Source of the DNA: Bacteroidales bacterium
GTDB lineage: Bacteria > Bacteroidota > Bacteroidia > Bacteroidales > WCHB1-69
Reading direction: 5' to 3'
DNA length: 39,516 nt
Assembly: GCA_017994425.1 (NCBI GenBank)
Contig: JAGOKS010000010.1
Location: forward strand, 1 to 39,516
Shown here: in pieces, positions 18,402-26,804 of the stretch
How positions within the stretch are numbered: position 1 is the first letter of the stretch
Layout of the letters: each line of letters opens with the position of its first letter
Program-made: the position numbers and the translations under genes
Notes under the pieces: model-generated
Told to the model about the DNA's origin: nothing
Seen by the model: only the letters and a program-made list of their open reading frames with translations
Databases searched by the model: none

Positions 18402-18916
18402 CAGTCAACGATTCCATCACCTTACATCACATCCGTAAAGAGGATGCAGAAGATATTTTCAATACTATCAACACACAAAGAAATTATTTGAGAAAATGGC
18501 TTCCATTTATTGATAATACAATTACCATTAAGGATACCTTAGCGTATATCAATGATTGTATTAGTAAAAATGAAATCGTTTTTGTAATCCGTTATAAGCA
18601 TGCATTTGCCGGTTTAATTGGGTTTAAAGATGCTGACAATCAAAATAAAAAAATTGAAATCGGCTATTGGCTGTCTGAGAATTTTCAACACAAAGGAATA
18701 ATTACGACTTCCGTGAAAAAACTCATACCCTTCGCTTTTGAACACTTAAAAATGAATCGCATACAAATTAAATGTGCTGTTAATAATTTAGCCAGTAAAC
18801 ATATTCCTCAAAAAATCGGATTTCGATTCGAAGGCATTGAACGTGATGGGGAATTGCTATCCGACGGACATTTTACTGATTTAGAAGTATATAGTTTGCT
18901 GCGAAAAGATGCGTGA
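18389..18916 (+). CDS. GNAT N-acetyltransferase, RimJ/RimL type
   Basis: A 175-residue acetyltransferase. The N-terminal LHHIRKEDAEDIFN strand-helix and RKWLPF motif are typical of RimL-like enzymes that acetylate protein N-termini or small amines. The segment IEIGYWLSENFQHKGIITTS contains beta4 and the acetyl-CoA pyrophosphate-binding loop (Q-H-K-G-I-I), and the C-terminal NxxSKHIPQKIGFRFEG matches the family. It is the last gene of the flippase cluster and overlaps the ADP-ribosylglycohydrolase gene by 13 bases, pointing to coupled translation. The substrate cannot be told from sequence. Confidence 0.9.
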   Translation: MQLLTVNDSITLHHIRKEDAEDIFNTINTQRNYLRKWLPFIDNTITIKDTLAYINDCISKNEIVFVIRYKHAFAGLIGFKDADNQNKKIEIGYWLSENFQHKGIITTSVKKLIPFAFEHLKMNRIQIKCAVNNLASKHIPQKIGFRFEGIERDGELLSDGHFTDLEVYSLLRKDA

Positions 18917-18985
18917 TTGGAAAATCTACCTAACGTCTTTCATGCTCTAAAATGAAAATCTTAATGATTATATCCATTTTTCGTG

Positions 18986-18993
18986 TACTTTTG
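18986..18993 (+). promoter_or_regulatory. -7 element of the yggS-argS operon
   Basis: TACTTTTG matches TAnnTTTG and lies 16 bases before the ATG at 19010. It overlaps an in-frame GTG at 18983, so translation cannot begin there on a transcript from this promoter. No clear TTTG is seen at the -33 position. Confidence 0.6.
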
Positions 18994-19009
18994 TAAAAAA
19001 TATTTGTAT

Positions 19010-19690
19010 ATGCATCCTATAACCGAAAATTTACAAAAAATATCATCCCAAATACCTGATACTATTAAACTAATAGCGGTTTCAAAATTAAAACCCATAG
19101 AGGATATTGAAGTCGCTTACCAATCAGGACATCGATATTTCGGTGAAAACAAAGCAATCGAAATGAAAACCAAATCGGAAGCTTTACCCAAAGATATAGA
19201 ATGGCACTTTATCGGACATTTACAAAGAAATAAAGTAAAATACATAGTCCCTTTTGTACATCTCATCCATAGTGTCGACAGCATGAAGTTACTGCAAGAA
19301 ATCAATCGTCAGGGATTAAAAAACAATCGTATAATTGATTGCTTACTTCAATTTTATATTGCTACAGAAGAAACTAAATTTGGGTTCTCTCCCGACGAGG
19401 CTGCTGAATTATTAGAAAGCGAAGACTTTCCATTAATAAAACATGTTCGCATTTGCGGAGTAATGGGAATGGCTACCTATACAGAAAACAAAACATTAAT
19501 ACGCCAAGAATTTAAAACCTTATACACCTATTTCTCTGAATTAAAAAAGAAATATTTTTTTAACGCTCCGCATTTTAAAGAAATATCTATGGGCATGACC
19601 AACGACTTTGACTTAGCCATTGAAGAAGGAAGCACCATCGTACGTATCGGAAGTGCTATTTTTGGAGAAAGAAATTACGTAACAACTTAA
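19010..19690 (+). CDS. YggS/PROSC family pyridoxal-phosphate homeostasis protein
   Basis: A 226-residue PLP-binding protein from the ATG at 19010; an upstream in-frame GTG at 18983 lies within the -7 promoter element and is rejected as a start. The PLP lysine is K26 in LIAVSKLKP, followed by FGENKA, the IEWHFIGHLQRNK signature, SVDS, and the phosphate-binding SMGMTNDFDLAIEEG and VRIGSAIFG at the C-terminus. The family has no catalytic activity; it buffers PLP and influences vitamin B6 and amino-acid balance. Length and motifs are normal. It is followed 12 bases later by argS, so the two share a transcript. Confidence 0.94.
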   Translation: MHPITENLQKISSQIPDTIKLIAVSKLKPIEDIEVAYQSGHRYFGENKAIEMKTKSEALPKDIEWHFIGHLQRNKVKYIVPFVHLIHSVDSMKLLQEINRQGLKNNRIIDCLLQFYIATEETKFGFSPDEAAELLESEDFPLIKHVRICGVMGMATYTENKTLIRQEFKTLYTYFSELKKKYFFNAPHFKEISMGMTNDFDLAIEEGSTIVRIGSAIFGERNYVTT

Positions 19691-19702
19691 TAATAAACCT
19701 CT

Positions 19703-21490
19703 ATGAACTTTGAAAATATCCTATCTCAAGCTGTTTTAGAATCTGTTGAAGAACTCTATCAACAAACACTTCCTCTTGAAAGCGTCAACATACAAAAAAC
19801 GAATAAAGAATTCAAAGGTGATTTTACTGTTGTGGTTTTTCCTTTTGTAAAGCTATCAAAAAAATCACCTGATATCACGGCTAAAGAGATAGGAGAAAAA
19901 CTTATCGAAAAAATATTATTCATTGATAATTATAATATTATTAAGGGTTTTTTAAACTTATCGTTGAAACATGATGTATGGATAGATTTTCTACTTTCAG
20001 CCTCGCAAAACGAAAATTTCGGAAGGAATCCTCAAGCCGGTTCACAAGCTGTTATTGTTGAATTTTCATCACCAAACACGAATAAACCCTTACATCTGGG
20101 ACACGTACGTAATAATTTATTGGGAGAATCCATATCACGTATATTGGAAGCTAACGGAGAAAAGCTTGTTCGTGTTAATTTGGTGAATGATCGCGGCATT
20201 CACATATGTAAATCTATGATTGCCTGGCAAAAATACGGTAAGGGAGAAACACCATTGACATCAGGATTAAAAGGAGATAAATTGGTAGGGAAATACTATG
20301 TTATTTTTAACGATACATATAAACGTCAAGTTGAAGAACTAATAAGCGATGGGAAAACGAAAGAGGAAGCTGAAAAGCAAGCTCCTATCCTACTCGAAGC
20401 CCAAGAAATGCTCCGTCTATGGGAAGAAGGAAAACCTGAAATTCGCGACCTATGGAACACTCTCAACCAATGGGTTTACCAAGGGTTTGAGGAGACGTAT
20501 AATAAAATGGGAATCACTTTTGATAAAGTATATTACGAATCAGAAACCTATCTTTTAGGAAAAGATATTGTTCGCGAAGGAGTTATTAAAAAAGCTTTTT
20601 ACCAACATACTGACGGATCAATACGGGTAAACTTACAGGAAGAAGGATTGGATGAAAAAATTTTACTACGTGCAGATGGAACCTCCGTTTACATCACTCA
20701 AGATTTAGGAACGGCAGCACTGCGTTTCAATGAATACAACCCAAAACAAATGATTTATGTAGTGGGTAACGAACAAATATACCATTTCGATGTACTTAAA
20801 CGTATTATAACCAAAAAATTAGCTTACGATTGGGGAGATAGCATTTATCATTTGTCATACGGCATGGTTGAACTTCCTTCGGGCAAAATGAAATCAAGAG
20901 AAGGAACCGTTGTAGACGCCGATGAACTGATGGATGAAATGATAGCCATGGCAAAAGAAAACACCCTTAGCCTGGGGAAAACCGAATTCGGCCTTGATGA
21001 ACTGAAAAATCTTGCCGAAACCATTGGCTTAGGGGCTTTGAAATATTTCATTTTAAAAGTTGATCCGAAGAAAAATATGCTTTTCAATCCGGATGAATCT
21101 ATTGATTTAAATGGGAATACAGCTCCATTTATCCAATACACCCATGCTCGTATCTGCTCTTTGCTCCGAAAAGCCGAACTCTCTCCCACTCCGGTAGAAA
21201 CCAACATCCAATGTGAAGAACTTATCGATGCCGAAAAAGAAATTTTACGCATTCTCTATGCCTATCCCGAAACCGTACATCAAGCTGCTAACGAATTAAA
21301 TCCGGCTTTAATAGCTAATTACACCTACGAACTCGTTAAAACCTACAACCGGTTCTATCAAGAATATCCCATTTTAAAAGAAGCGGATACTCATAAACGC
21401 TTACTGCGTTTACAACTGTCGATCTTCACCGCCACCATTATTCGCAAAGCAATGGCTTTGTTAGGCATAGATGTCCCTGAGAAAATGTAA
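19703..21490 (+). CDS. argS: Arginyl-tRNA synthetase
   Basis: A 595-residue class I aminoacyl-tRNA synthetase that charges tRNA-Arg. The N-terminal Add1 domain (about 1-110) precedes SSPNTNKPLHLGHVRNN, with the HIGH motif as HLGH at 131-134. The KMSKS equivalent is K395-M-K-S-R399 (KMKSREG), usual for ArgRS. The C-terminal anticodon-binding helical domain begins with FIQYTHARICSL and ends in the DALRB-type helices. It is full length with all motifs present. It lies downstream of the yggS-like gene and converges with the MBOAT gene, separated by 50 A+T-rich bases without a clear terminator. Confidence 0.98.
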   Translation: MNFENILSQAVLESVEELYQQTLPLESVNIQKTNKEFKGDFTVVVFPFVKLSKKSPDITAKEIGEKLIEKILFIDNYNIIKGFLNLSLKHDVWIDFLLSASQNENFGRNPQAGSQAVIVEFSSPNTNKPLHLGHVRNNLLGESISRILEANGEKLVRVNLVNDRGIHICKSMIAWQKYGKGETPLTSGLKGDKLVGKYYVIFNDTYKRQVEELISDGKTKEEAEKQAPILLEAQEMLRLWEEGKPEIRDLWNTLNQWVYQGFEETYNKMGITFDKVYYESETYLLGKDIVREGVIKKAFYQHTDGSIRVNLQEEGLDEKILLRADGTSVYITQDLGTAALRFNEYNPKQMIYVVGNEQIYHFDVLKRIITKKLAYDWGDSIYHLSYGMVELPSGKMKSREGTVVDADELMDEMIAMAKENTLSLGKTEFGLDELKNLAETIGLGALKYFILKVDPKKNMLFNPDESIDLNGNTAPFIQYTHARICSLLRKAELSPTPVETNIQCEELIDAEKEILRILYAYPETVHQAANELNPALIANYTYELVKTYNRFYQEYPILKEADTHKRLLRLQLSIFTATIIRKAMALLGIDVPEKM

Positions 21491-21540
21491 ACGTAGTGTT
21501 TTTTAATTATTAATTAGACATTTACAATATTAGCTGTTTT

Positions 21541-23397
21541 CTAAAATTGGAAATAAATAAATGCTTGCAAATCGGCTGTAATGAATTGATAGATTAAAAA
21601 TACAGCAAAAACCACTACAAATAATTGAATACTTTGCGGTAATAAAGCAAAGTTAAGACGGTACCATCTTTTCCACCGTTCAGGGAGCCAATGAATAATC
21701 ATCCCTACAACAAACAAGATAAAGATATTTTTATATTCATAGAGTATCGTTGGAATTAATGAGAAATCCCACTTCCCTCCTATTTGATTAACCATATTTT
21801 TAGCTGTATTCCAAGCGATTTCGTTGGCTTCGGCAGGATTTAAATTTGAACCGGAGCGAAAAAACAAACGGGTAAACGTAATAAAAATAAACGTCAGAAA
21901 AATACCCCATGCCCGGTTTACATATAATAAAGGACGATTTTTAAATACTAATTTATACAACATATTGATAAATGTACCGACAAAAAGTATCCCTGCCCAT
22001 ATCCATCCAATTTGATAAATAGGCTGTTGAAACACATAATCTAATGCATACAACACAACCGACAATGTAAAAGCGACAAGAGTTTGTTGATAAATGCTCC
22101 GATTACGCCAAAATTTAAACGATAAAATACCCACGCCATTCAATCCTCCCCATATCATAAAATTCCAGCTTGCTCCGTGCCATAAACCACCTAACAGCAT
22201 AGTGTTCATTAAATTTATGTTTGTAACAATGCCACGACGTGCTTTTGACGAAAAAATCATTACCAATACCACTACAATAACCAATGTTATCACACTGATA
22301 GTTACCCATAAGGTATTTGCCAAAAACACTATTATCAATAAAATCAAAATAATCACAAAATAAGAAGCAAAGGTCCCTTTTCGATTTCCTCCGAGTGGAA
22401 TGTATAAATAGTCTTTTAACCATGTAGAGAGTGAAATATGCCAACGCTTCCAAAAATTACCCGGATTAGTAGCTTTATAAGGTGAATCAAAGTTTTTCGG
22501 TAGCGTAAAACCCATTAACAAAGCTACGCCTATGGCAATATCCGTATAGCCCGAAAAATCTGCATATACTTGTAAAGAATAACCGAACAAAGCCATTAGA
22601 TTCTCAAATCCGGTATACATCAAGGGATTGGTAAATACTCTGTCGATGAAATTTACTGCCAGATAATCGCTTAATACCATCTTTTTAATCATACCATTGA
22701 GTATCCAAAACAAAGCAATACCAAATTGCTTTTTGGAAAGGGAAAACTTTTGATATATTTGAGGCACAAATTCATTGGCTCTCACAATAGGACCTGCTAC
22801 CAATTGCGGAAAAAAAGTAACATAAAAGCCAAAATCCAATATATTGTTAACCGGACGCACACGCTCTCTGTATACATCAAGAATATAACTTATTATTTGA
22901 AACGTAAAAAAGGAAATCCCTACCGGCAATAAAATAACATCAACCGTAAAATGCGTTCCGGTGAAATTATTTGTCCATAATGCCAAATAATTGAAAACCA
23001 CATTATCTGAATAAAACAAATTATTATAAATATCGGTAAAGAAGTAAGCATATTTAAAATAGCACATCACCGATAAATTAACAAGAACACTTATAGCTAC
23101 GTATATTTTTTTTCTAGTTCTGGTTTTTGATTGGTTAATTAATTTGCCGAGATAAAAATTATAAACAACGGCAAATATCAACATCAAAACAAAAAGTCCG
23201 CTGGTTTTAAAATAAAAGAATAAACTTACGAAAAAGAGAAAAGAACTTCTTAAAACACGCTTATTATATATCAAACTGAAACCGGCAAAGACAACAGCAA
23301 AGAAAGCCCAAAAATAAAACTGAGTAAACAACAAGGGTTGTGCCTCGTTAAAAGAAAATATGGTTCTCAAAAACTGTACTATATTATTGATTTCCAT
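21541..23397 (-). CDS. MBOAT-family membrane O-acyltransferase (AlgI/DltB-like)
   Basis: A 618-residue polytopic inner-membrane protein. The core motifs are YADFSGYTDIAIG at 278-290, the FWKRWHISLSTWLKDYLY block with H320, PLGGNRKG at 334-341, and the invariant second histidine H407 in GLWHGASWNFMIWGG. AlgI and DltB relatives transfer acyl groups across the membrane to an exported glycan or polymer through a periplasmic partner. The protein is longer than AlgI (about 470-520) partly because of two extra hydrophobic segments (about 344-392) between the GGNRKG loop and the second histidine. It overlaps the upstream SGNH gene by 14 bases and is the third gene of a minus-strand operon. The acceptor polymer is unknown. 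Confidence 0.93.
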   Translation of the reverse strand: MEINNIVQFLRTIFSFNEAQPLLFTQFYFWAFFAVVFAGFSLIYNKRVLRSSFLFFVSLFFYFKTSGLFVLMLIFAVVYNFYLGKLINQSKTRTRKKIYVAISVLVNLSVMCYFKYAYFFTDIYNNLFYSDNVVFNYLALWTNNFTGTHFTVDVILLPVGISFFTFQIISYILDVYRERVRPVNNILDFGFYVTFFPQLVAGPIVRANEFVPQIYQKFSLSKKQFGIALFWILNGMIKKMVLSDYLAVNFIDRVFTNPLMYTGFENLMALFGYSLQVYADFSGYTDIAIGVALLMGFTLPKNFDSPYKATNPGNFWKRWHISLSTWLKDYLYIPLGGNRKGTFASYFVIILILLIIVFLANTLWVTISVITLVIVVVLVMIFSSKARRGIVTNINLMNTMLLGGLWHGASWNFMIWGGLNGVGILSFKFWRNRSIYQQTLVAFTLSVVLYALDYVFQQPIYQIGWIWAGILFVGTFINMLYKLVFKNRPLLYVNRAWGIFLTFIFITFTRLFFRSGSNLNPAEANEIAWNTAKNMVNQIGGKWDFSLIPTILYEYKNIFILFVVGMIIHWLPERWKRWYRLNFALLPQSIQLFVVVFAVFLIYQFITADLQAFIYFQF

Positions 23398-24637
23398 ATT
23401 TATGTGATTTATTTTGTAAATGATTCATATACTCTTTCATAAGTGCATTATAAAAAAGATCTCCAAGTAATTGATAGCCTTTAACTGTAAAATGGATTTT
23501 ATCTCTTTGTGCCAAATTCTTCTCTTCCCATTTTTTCATCGAAGTCAAACCTCCCATGATAGTAAATAAATCCCATATCCCTGCATTATATTTTTCGGCT
23601 AACTGATAAAAAGCTTCTTTGGCTAGTAATCCGTTGGTATTATTGTAATATCTTCGTTTGTAACGCTTATAGCTATCATTATTTGTAATAAATATAAATT
23701 CACAGCTAGGTGAAACTTTTTTAATCTTAGCTATGAGCAAATCATAGTTTTGTTTAAATACAGATGTATCAAAGTTATCTCCACTGGCATCATTAATCCC
23801 GATAGCAAAAACACACAAATCGGGTTTAATAAGCGCCACATCATTTTCTAAAAGTTCACATTTCAAATAAGAAGGCACACTGGCACCATTTACACCAATG
23901 CTATGATAACTAATTCCTGGCAATTGATTTTCAAGGATAATGCCACGTAAATAAAAAGGTTCCCAAAGAGTATCCACTTTTTTAACGAAGCTAATACAAA
24001 ACGAATCTATAAAATTATCAAGAATAAACAGATAAGATTTCGAAATAGAGTCATATTTACCTTCAATACATGCTGCAGAAGTTTGCAATACAGGTTTTAT
24101 ATAGGCTGAATCGGAATAACCTAACAAACGAAGTTGTTTAAAATCATACAAAGGTTGTTCATTGTTACGAATTTGTATACTTATTTTAGCATCTTCATCT
24201 TCAGAAACAATAAGCATCCCTGTTAATCCTAAAGGATAAGGTAATTCCTTATTTACATTTTTATATGTTATCCATTTCCCTTCATAGCTTGTTTTATAGT
24301 TATACGGATTATTGGTTTTAGCTGCTGAATAAGGAAAAAGCATTCCCCTATTGCCGATAATATGCGGATACATTTTCAATAAATTTGTTCGAATAGTATG
24401 AGGAAATGTACCGGCTTGCACATGAGACCCTCCTATGTGCATAATATTTATATTCCCTTCCCCTTCGAAAATCAACTCATCTAATTTTTCAAAAAAAAGA
24501 GGTAAAGCATTCCCTTTGGGGAAAAACAAGGTGTTATCAGCAGATATCATAGTTGTATCTATTGATTTATAGATAGTCTGCCCGTAAATGCTACTTAAAA
24601 AAAATAATAATAGAAAAATAAATGAGACTTTTTTCAT
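23384..24637 (-). CDS. Exported SGNH/GDSL-family protein, probable partner of the MBOAT acyltransferase
   Basis: A 417-residue protein with a signal peptide (hydrophobic stretch ending near SIYGQ) and an SGNH-hydrolase fold. The block I nucleophile is S71 in MHIGGSHVQAG, block II probably lies at GVNGASVPSYL (248-258), block III is GIND at 280-283, and block V is D379-x-x-H382 in DKIHFT. Block I reads GGSH rather than the usual GDS. Together with AlgX/AlgJ-type precedent, the periplasmic location and the overlap with the MBOAT gene suggest that it accepts an acyl group from the MBOAT channel and passes it to a polymer, or removes such groups. It shares one base with the upstream SGNH gene. 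Confidence 0.85.
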   Translation of the reverse strand: MKKVSFIFLLLFFLSSIYGQTIYKSIDTTMISADNTLFFPKGNALPLFFEKLDELIFEGEGNINIMHIGGSHVQAGTFPHTIRTNLLKMYPHIIGNRGMLFPYSAAKTNNPYNYKTSYEGKWITYKNVNKELPYPLGLTGMLIVSEDEDAKISIQIRNNEQPLYDFKQLRLLGYSDSAYIKPVLQTSAACIEGKYDSISKSYLFILDNFIDSFCISFVKKVDTLWEPFYLRGIILENQLPGISYHSIGVNGASVPSYLKCELLENDVALIKPDLCVFAIGINDASGDNFDTSVFKQNYDLLIAKIKKVSPSCEFIFITNNDSYKRYKRRYYNNTNGLLAKEAFYQLAEKYNAGIWDLFTIMGGLTSMKKWEEKNLAQRDKIHFTVKGYQLLGDLFYNALMKEYMNHLQNKSHKYGNQ

Positions 24638-26073
24638 TAATCCAATTGCATAAATTTATCAATTAGCACAGGATTTTGACCTTTACGTAGATTATAAAAA
24701 TCATAATGCATTAAAAAAGCATTAGATAATATCGTTGATATTTCATACGCTCCGGCTTCGGTAAAATGAATATAATCAGGACCTGCCCACGCAGGAACAT
24801 GTTTTACCCATTCTATCATGGAATTTTTCCCTCCCATTACATGAAATAAATCCCAATAGGCAGCTCCACTTTTTAGGACTGTTTCTTTCAGTGCTTCATT
24901 CATTTTAGGCAAATATGTATACGTTTGTAATTGTCCATCAATACGTTTTACCATATCTGAAGGACCAACAAACAATATTTCAGCCTGTGGATTTACTCGT
25001 TTTAAATACTGTATCTGACGTGTAATTAGCTTCATATATCTTTCAATGGCTTTATCGCTATTAATTTGAGGCATCATATTGCCACCAAATTGCAAAATAA
25101 TCAAAGCTACATTCATTTCCTTGTATGATTGGGCTAATAGTGTTGAATCAATACGTGTAAATATTGTTCCTGAACAACCTCTCATTGGTACATTACTAAC
25201 TGTTACTCCATTTTTCCCACTCATCGAAACACCATAAAGCTCTGCAGTGCCATTTAATGTAATTGTAGCGCGGGAAACCGGATCAGCAAAATCAAAATTT
25301 AACACGCTGATTCCTTTTTTGGCATCATTGATAGTTTGGGTTTTTCCTTTACATGAAACCGAAAATCCGGCATTATTATTCCCAACAATAACATTTATTC
25401 GTTGAAAGGTTTTTGATTTTTCTTGTGCCTTTTTATAATTACTAGTTCCCAATGAGATACTTGCATTGGAATACACTTGAGCAAACGTTCCCAGAAGTCC
25501 ATACCTGCGGTGTGAAGCGCGAGGTTGAGAAGTATCACCATAAACAACATATCGTTGTAAATCTCCTGTATATGACTGCCATACAGTAAATGATGGGATG
25601 GTTTGTATAGGCGGAACTATACCTGCACCCATACCTCCAAACTGCTCTTGTAGTCTTTGACGAAACAGACTTGAAATTCTGTCCATTTCAATCTGTGAAT
25701 CACCATAATGCATAATCTGAACTACTTTCCCTTTGTTCGAGGATTCTAATATGGCGAACAAACGGTCGAAAAACTTATAATTATTATGTGGAAAATGAAT
25801 ACGTGTAACATCATTAATTACAAAATATTTATAATATTTTAAACTGTCAACAGTAGATTGTATGGCTTTTAAATTGTTTTTTTGCTGTAATTCGTATACA
25901 CTTTTATCCACATCCAATACTTCTTCGGTAGAAACACGTATCACAGATGCCGGAGAAGGAAATCGCAAGCAAATATTTCCAATTTTAATGCCTTCAGATG
26001 GAAAAAAACTCCCCAATAAAGCCAATAAGAAGAATGCTAATAATATAAATATTAGAATTTTATATGGTTTCAT
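24637..26073 (-). CDS. Exported or membrane-anchored SGNH/GDSL-family protein
   Basis: A 478-residue protein beginning with a single hydrophobic segment (about 5-24) that could anchor it in the membrane or act as a signal peptide. The SGNH blocks are G124-D125-S126 in MHYGDSQIEMDR, an ILQFGGN segment at the block III position (Asn present as in SGNH), and D433-x-x-H436 in PDYIHFTEAG. A beta-rich stretch of about 200 residues separates blocks I and III, as in the neighbouring protein, so the two are probably paralogues. It is the first gene of the operon, with a good promoter upstream, and its stop overlaps the next start by one base. A role in polysaccharide or peptidoglycan O-acylation is inferred from the trio. 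Confidence 0.85.
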   Translation of the reverse strand: MKPYKILIFILLAFFLLALLGSFFPSEGIKIGNICLRFPSPASVIRVSTEEVLDVDKSVYELQQKNNLKAIQSTVDSLKYYKYFVINDVTRIHFPHNNYKFFDRLFAILESSNKGKVVQIMHYGDSQIEMDRISSLFRQRLQEQFGGMGAGIVPPIQTIPSFTVWQSYTGDLQRYVVYGDTSQPRASHRRYGLLGTFAQVYSNASISLGTSNYKKAQEKSKTFQRINVIVGNNNAGFSVSCKGKTQTINDAKKGISVLNFDFADPVSRATITLNGTAELYGVSMSGKNGVTVSNVPMRGCSGTIFTRIDSTLLAQSYKEMNVALIILQFGGNMMPQINSDKAIERYMKLITRQIQYLKRVNPQAEILFVGPSDMVKRIDGQLQTYTYLPKMNEALKETVLKSGAAYWDLFHVMGGKNSMIEWVKHVPAWAGPDYIHFTEAGAYEISTILSNAFLMHYDFYNLRKGQNPVLIDKFMQLD

Positions 26074-26117
26074 ATCCCCTTAATTTTATGTAACATTTCT
26101 TTCGTTTTTAAAGTCGA

Positions 26118-26147
26118 CAAAATTACTAAAAATAATAGTAAAGACAA
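26118..26147 (-). promoter_or_regulatory. Promoter of the MBOAT/SGNH operon
   Basis: The minus strand reads TTG (26145-26147), 19 bases, then TAATTTTG (26118-26125), matching the Bacteroidota pattern in both elements and spacing. The -7 element lies 44 bases before the ATG. The rest of 26074-26364 holds nothing else that I can assign, apart from a poor CATATTTG just before dut. Confidence 0.65.
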
Positions 26148-26364
26148 GCCATTAATAGTAAAATGATTCATCTTATTTATAAACACCTTAACGATTTCTA
26201 TTTTTAACGTATGAACTTCTATTCATTGACATTTTTTAAAAGGTAGATTTCCAACATATCAATTCCTCCAATGGATAACGAAGAGAAAAATACCCTAGCC
26301 TTAGCAATAATAAAATTGATAAAACGTTAAGAAAAAGTATTCACTTATAAAAAAGCATATTTGC

Positions 26365-26799
26365 ATGAAAATAAAAGTAATAAATACTTCTAATCAATCA
26401 CTTCCCACATACGAAACTGAAGCTTCTGCCGGCATGGATTTAAAAGCTTTTCTTAATGAGCCCATTCATATTAAACCTCTTGAAAGAGCATTGATTCCTA
26501 CAGGTTTGTTTATTGAAATTCCGATTGGCTATGAAGCACAAGTACGTCCACGCAGTGGCTTAGCCATCAAATCAGGCATTACCGTCTTAAACAGTCCCGG
26601 CACCATCGACGCTGATTACCGGGGAGAAGTAAAAGTAATCCTTATCAACTTATCAAATGAGACATTTACTATAAATAGCGGTGATAGAATAGCACAATTG
26701 ATACTTGCAAAACATGAACATGCCGAATGGGAATCCGTTGAAATACTATCTAATACAGAAAGAGGTAAAGGTGGATTCGGCCATACAGGGAAAAAATAA
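26365..26799 (+). CDS. dut: dUTP diphosphatase (dUTPase)
   Basis: A 144-residue trimeric dUTPase that hydrolyses dUTP to dUMP and pyrophosphate, keeping uracil out of DNA and supplying thymidylate synthesis. The five family motifs are visible: AGMDLKA (I), [12 protein letters not shown] (II), [14 protein letters not shown] (III), GDRIAQLIL (IV) and the C-terminal arm [10 protein letters not shown] (V). The length is standard. The start ATG gives a normal N-terminus. It is followed after five bases by a TPR gene and then a DUF721 gene, so the three probably form one transcript. Confidence 0.98.
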   Translation: MKIKVINTSNQSLPTYETEASAGMDLKAFLNEPIHIKPLERALIPTGLFIEIPIGYEAQVRPRSGLAIKSGITVLNSPGTIDADYRGEVKVILINLSNETFTINSGDRIAQLILAKHEHAEWESVEILSNTERGKGGFGHTGKK

Positions 26800-26804
26800 A
26801 CTAC

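Noticed and set aside
18983..19009. GTG start giving a longer YggS-family protein
   Set aside because: The GTG lies at the edge of a TACTTTTG -7 element, and the family domain begins normally at the ATG at 19010.
21491..21540. Palindromic A+T stretch (TTAATTATTAATTA) between argS and the MBOAT gene as a terminator
   Set aside because: The repeat has a one-base centre and cannot form a usable hairpin loop.
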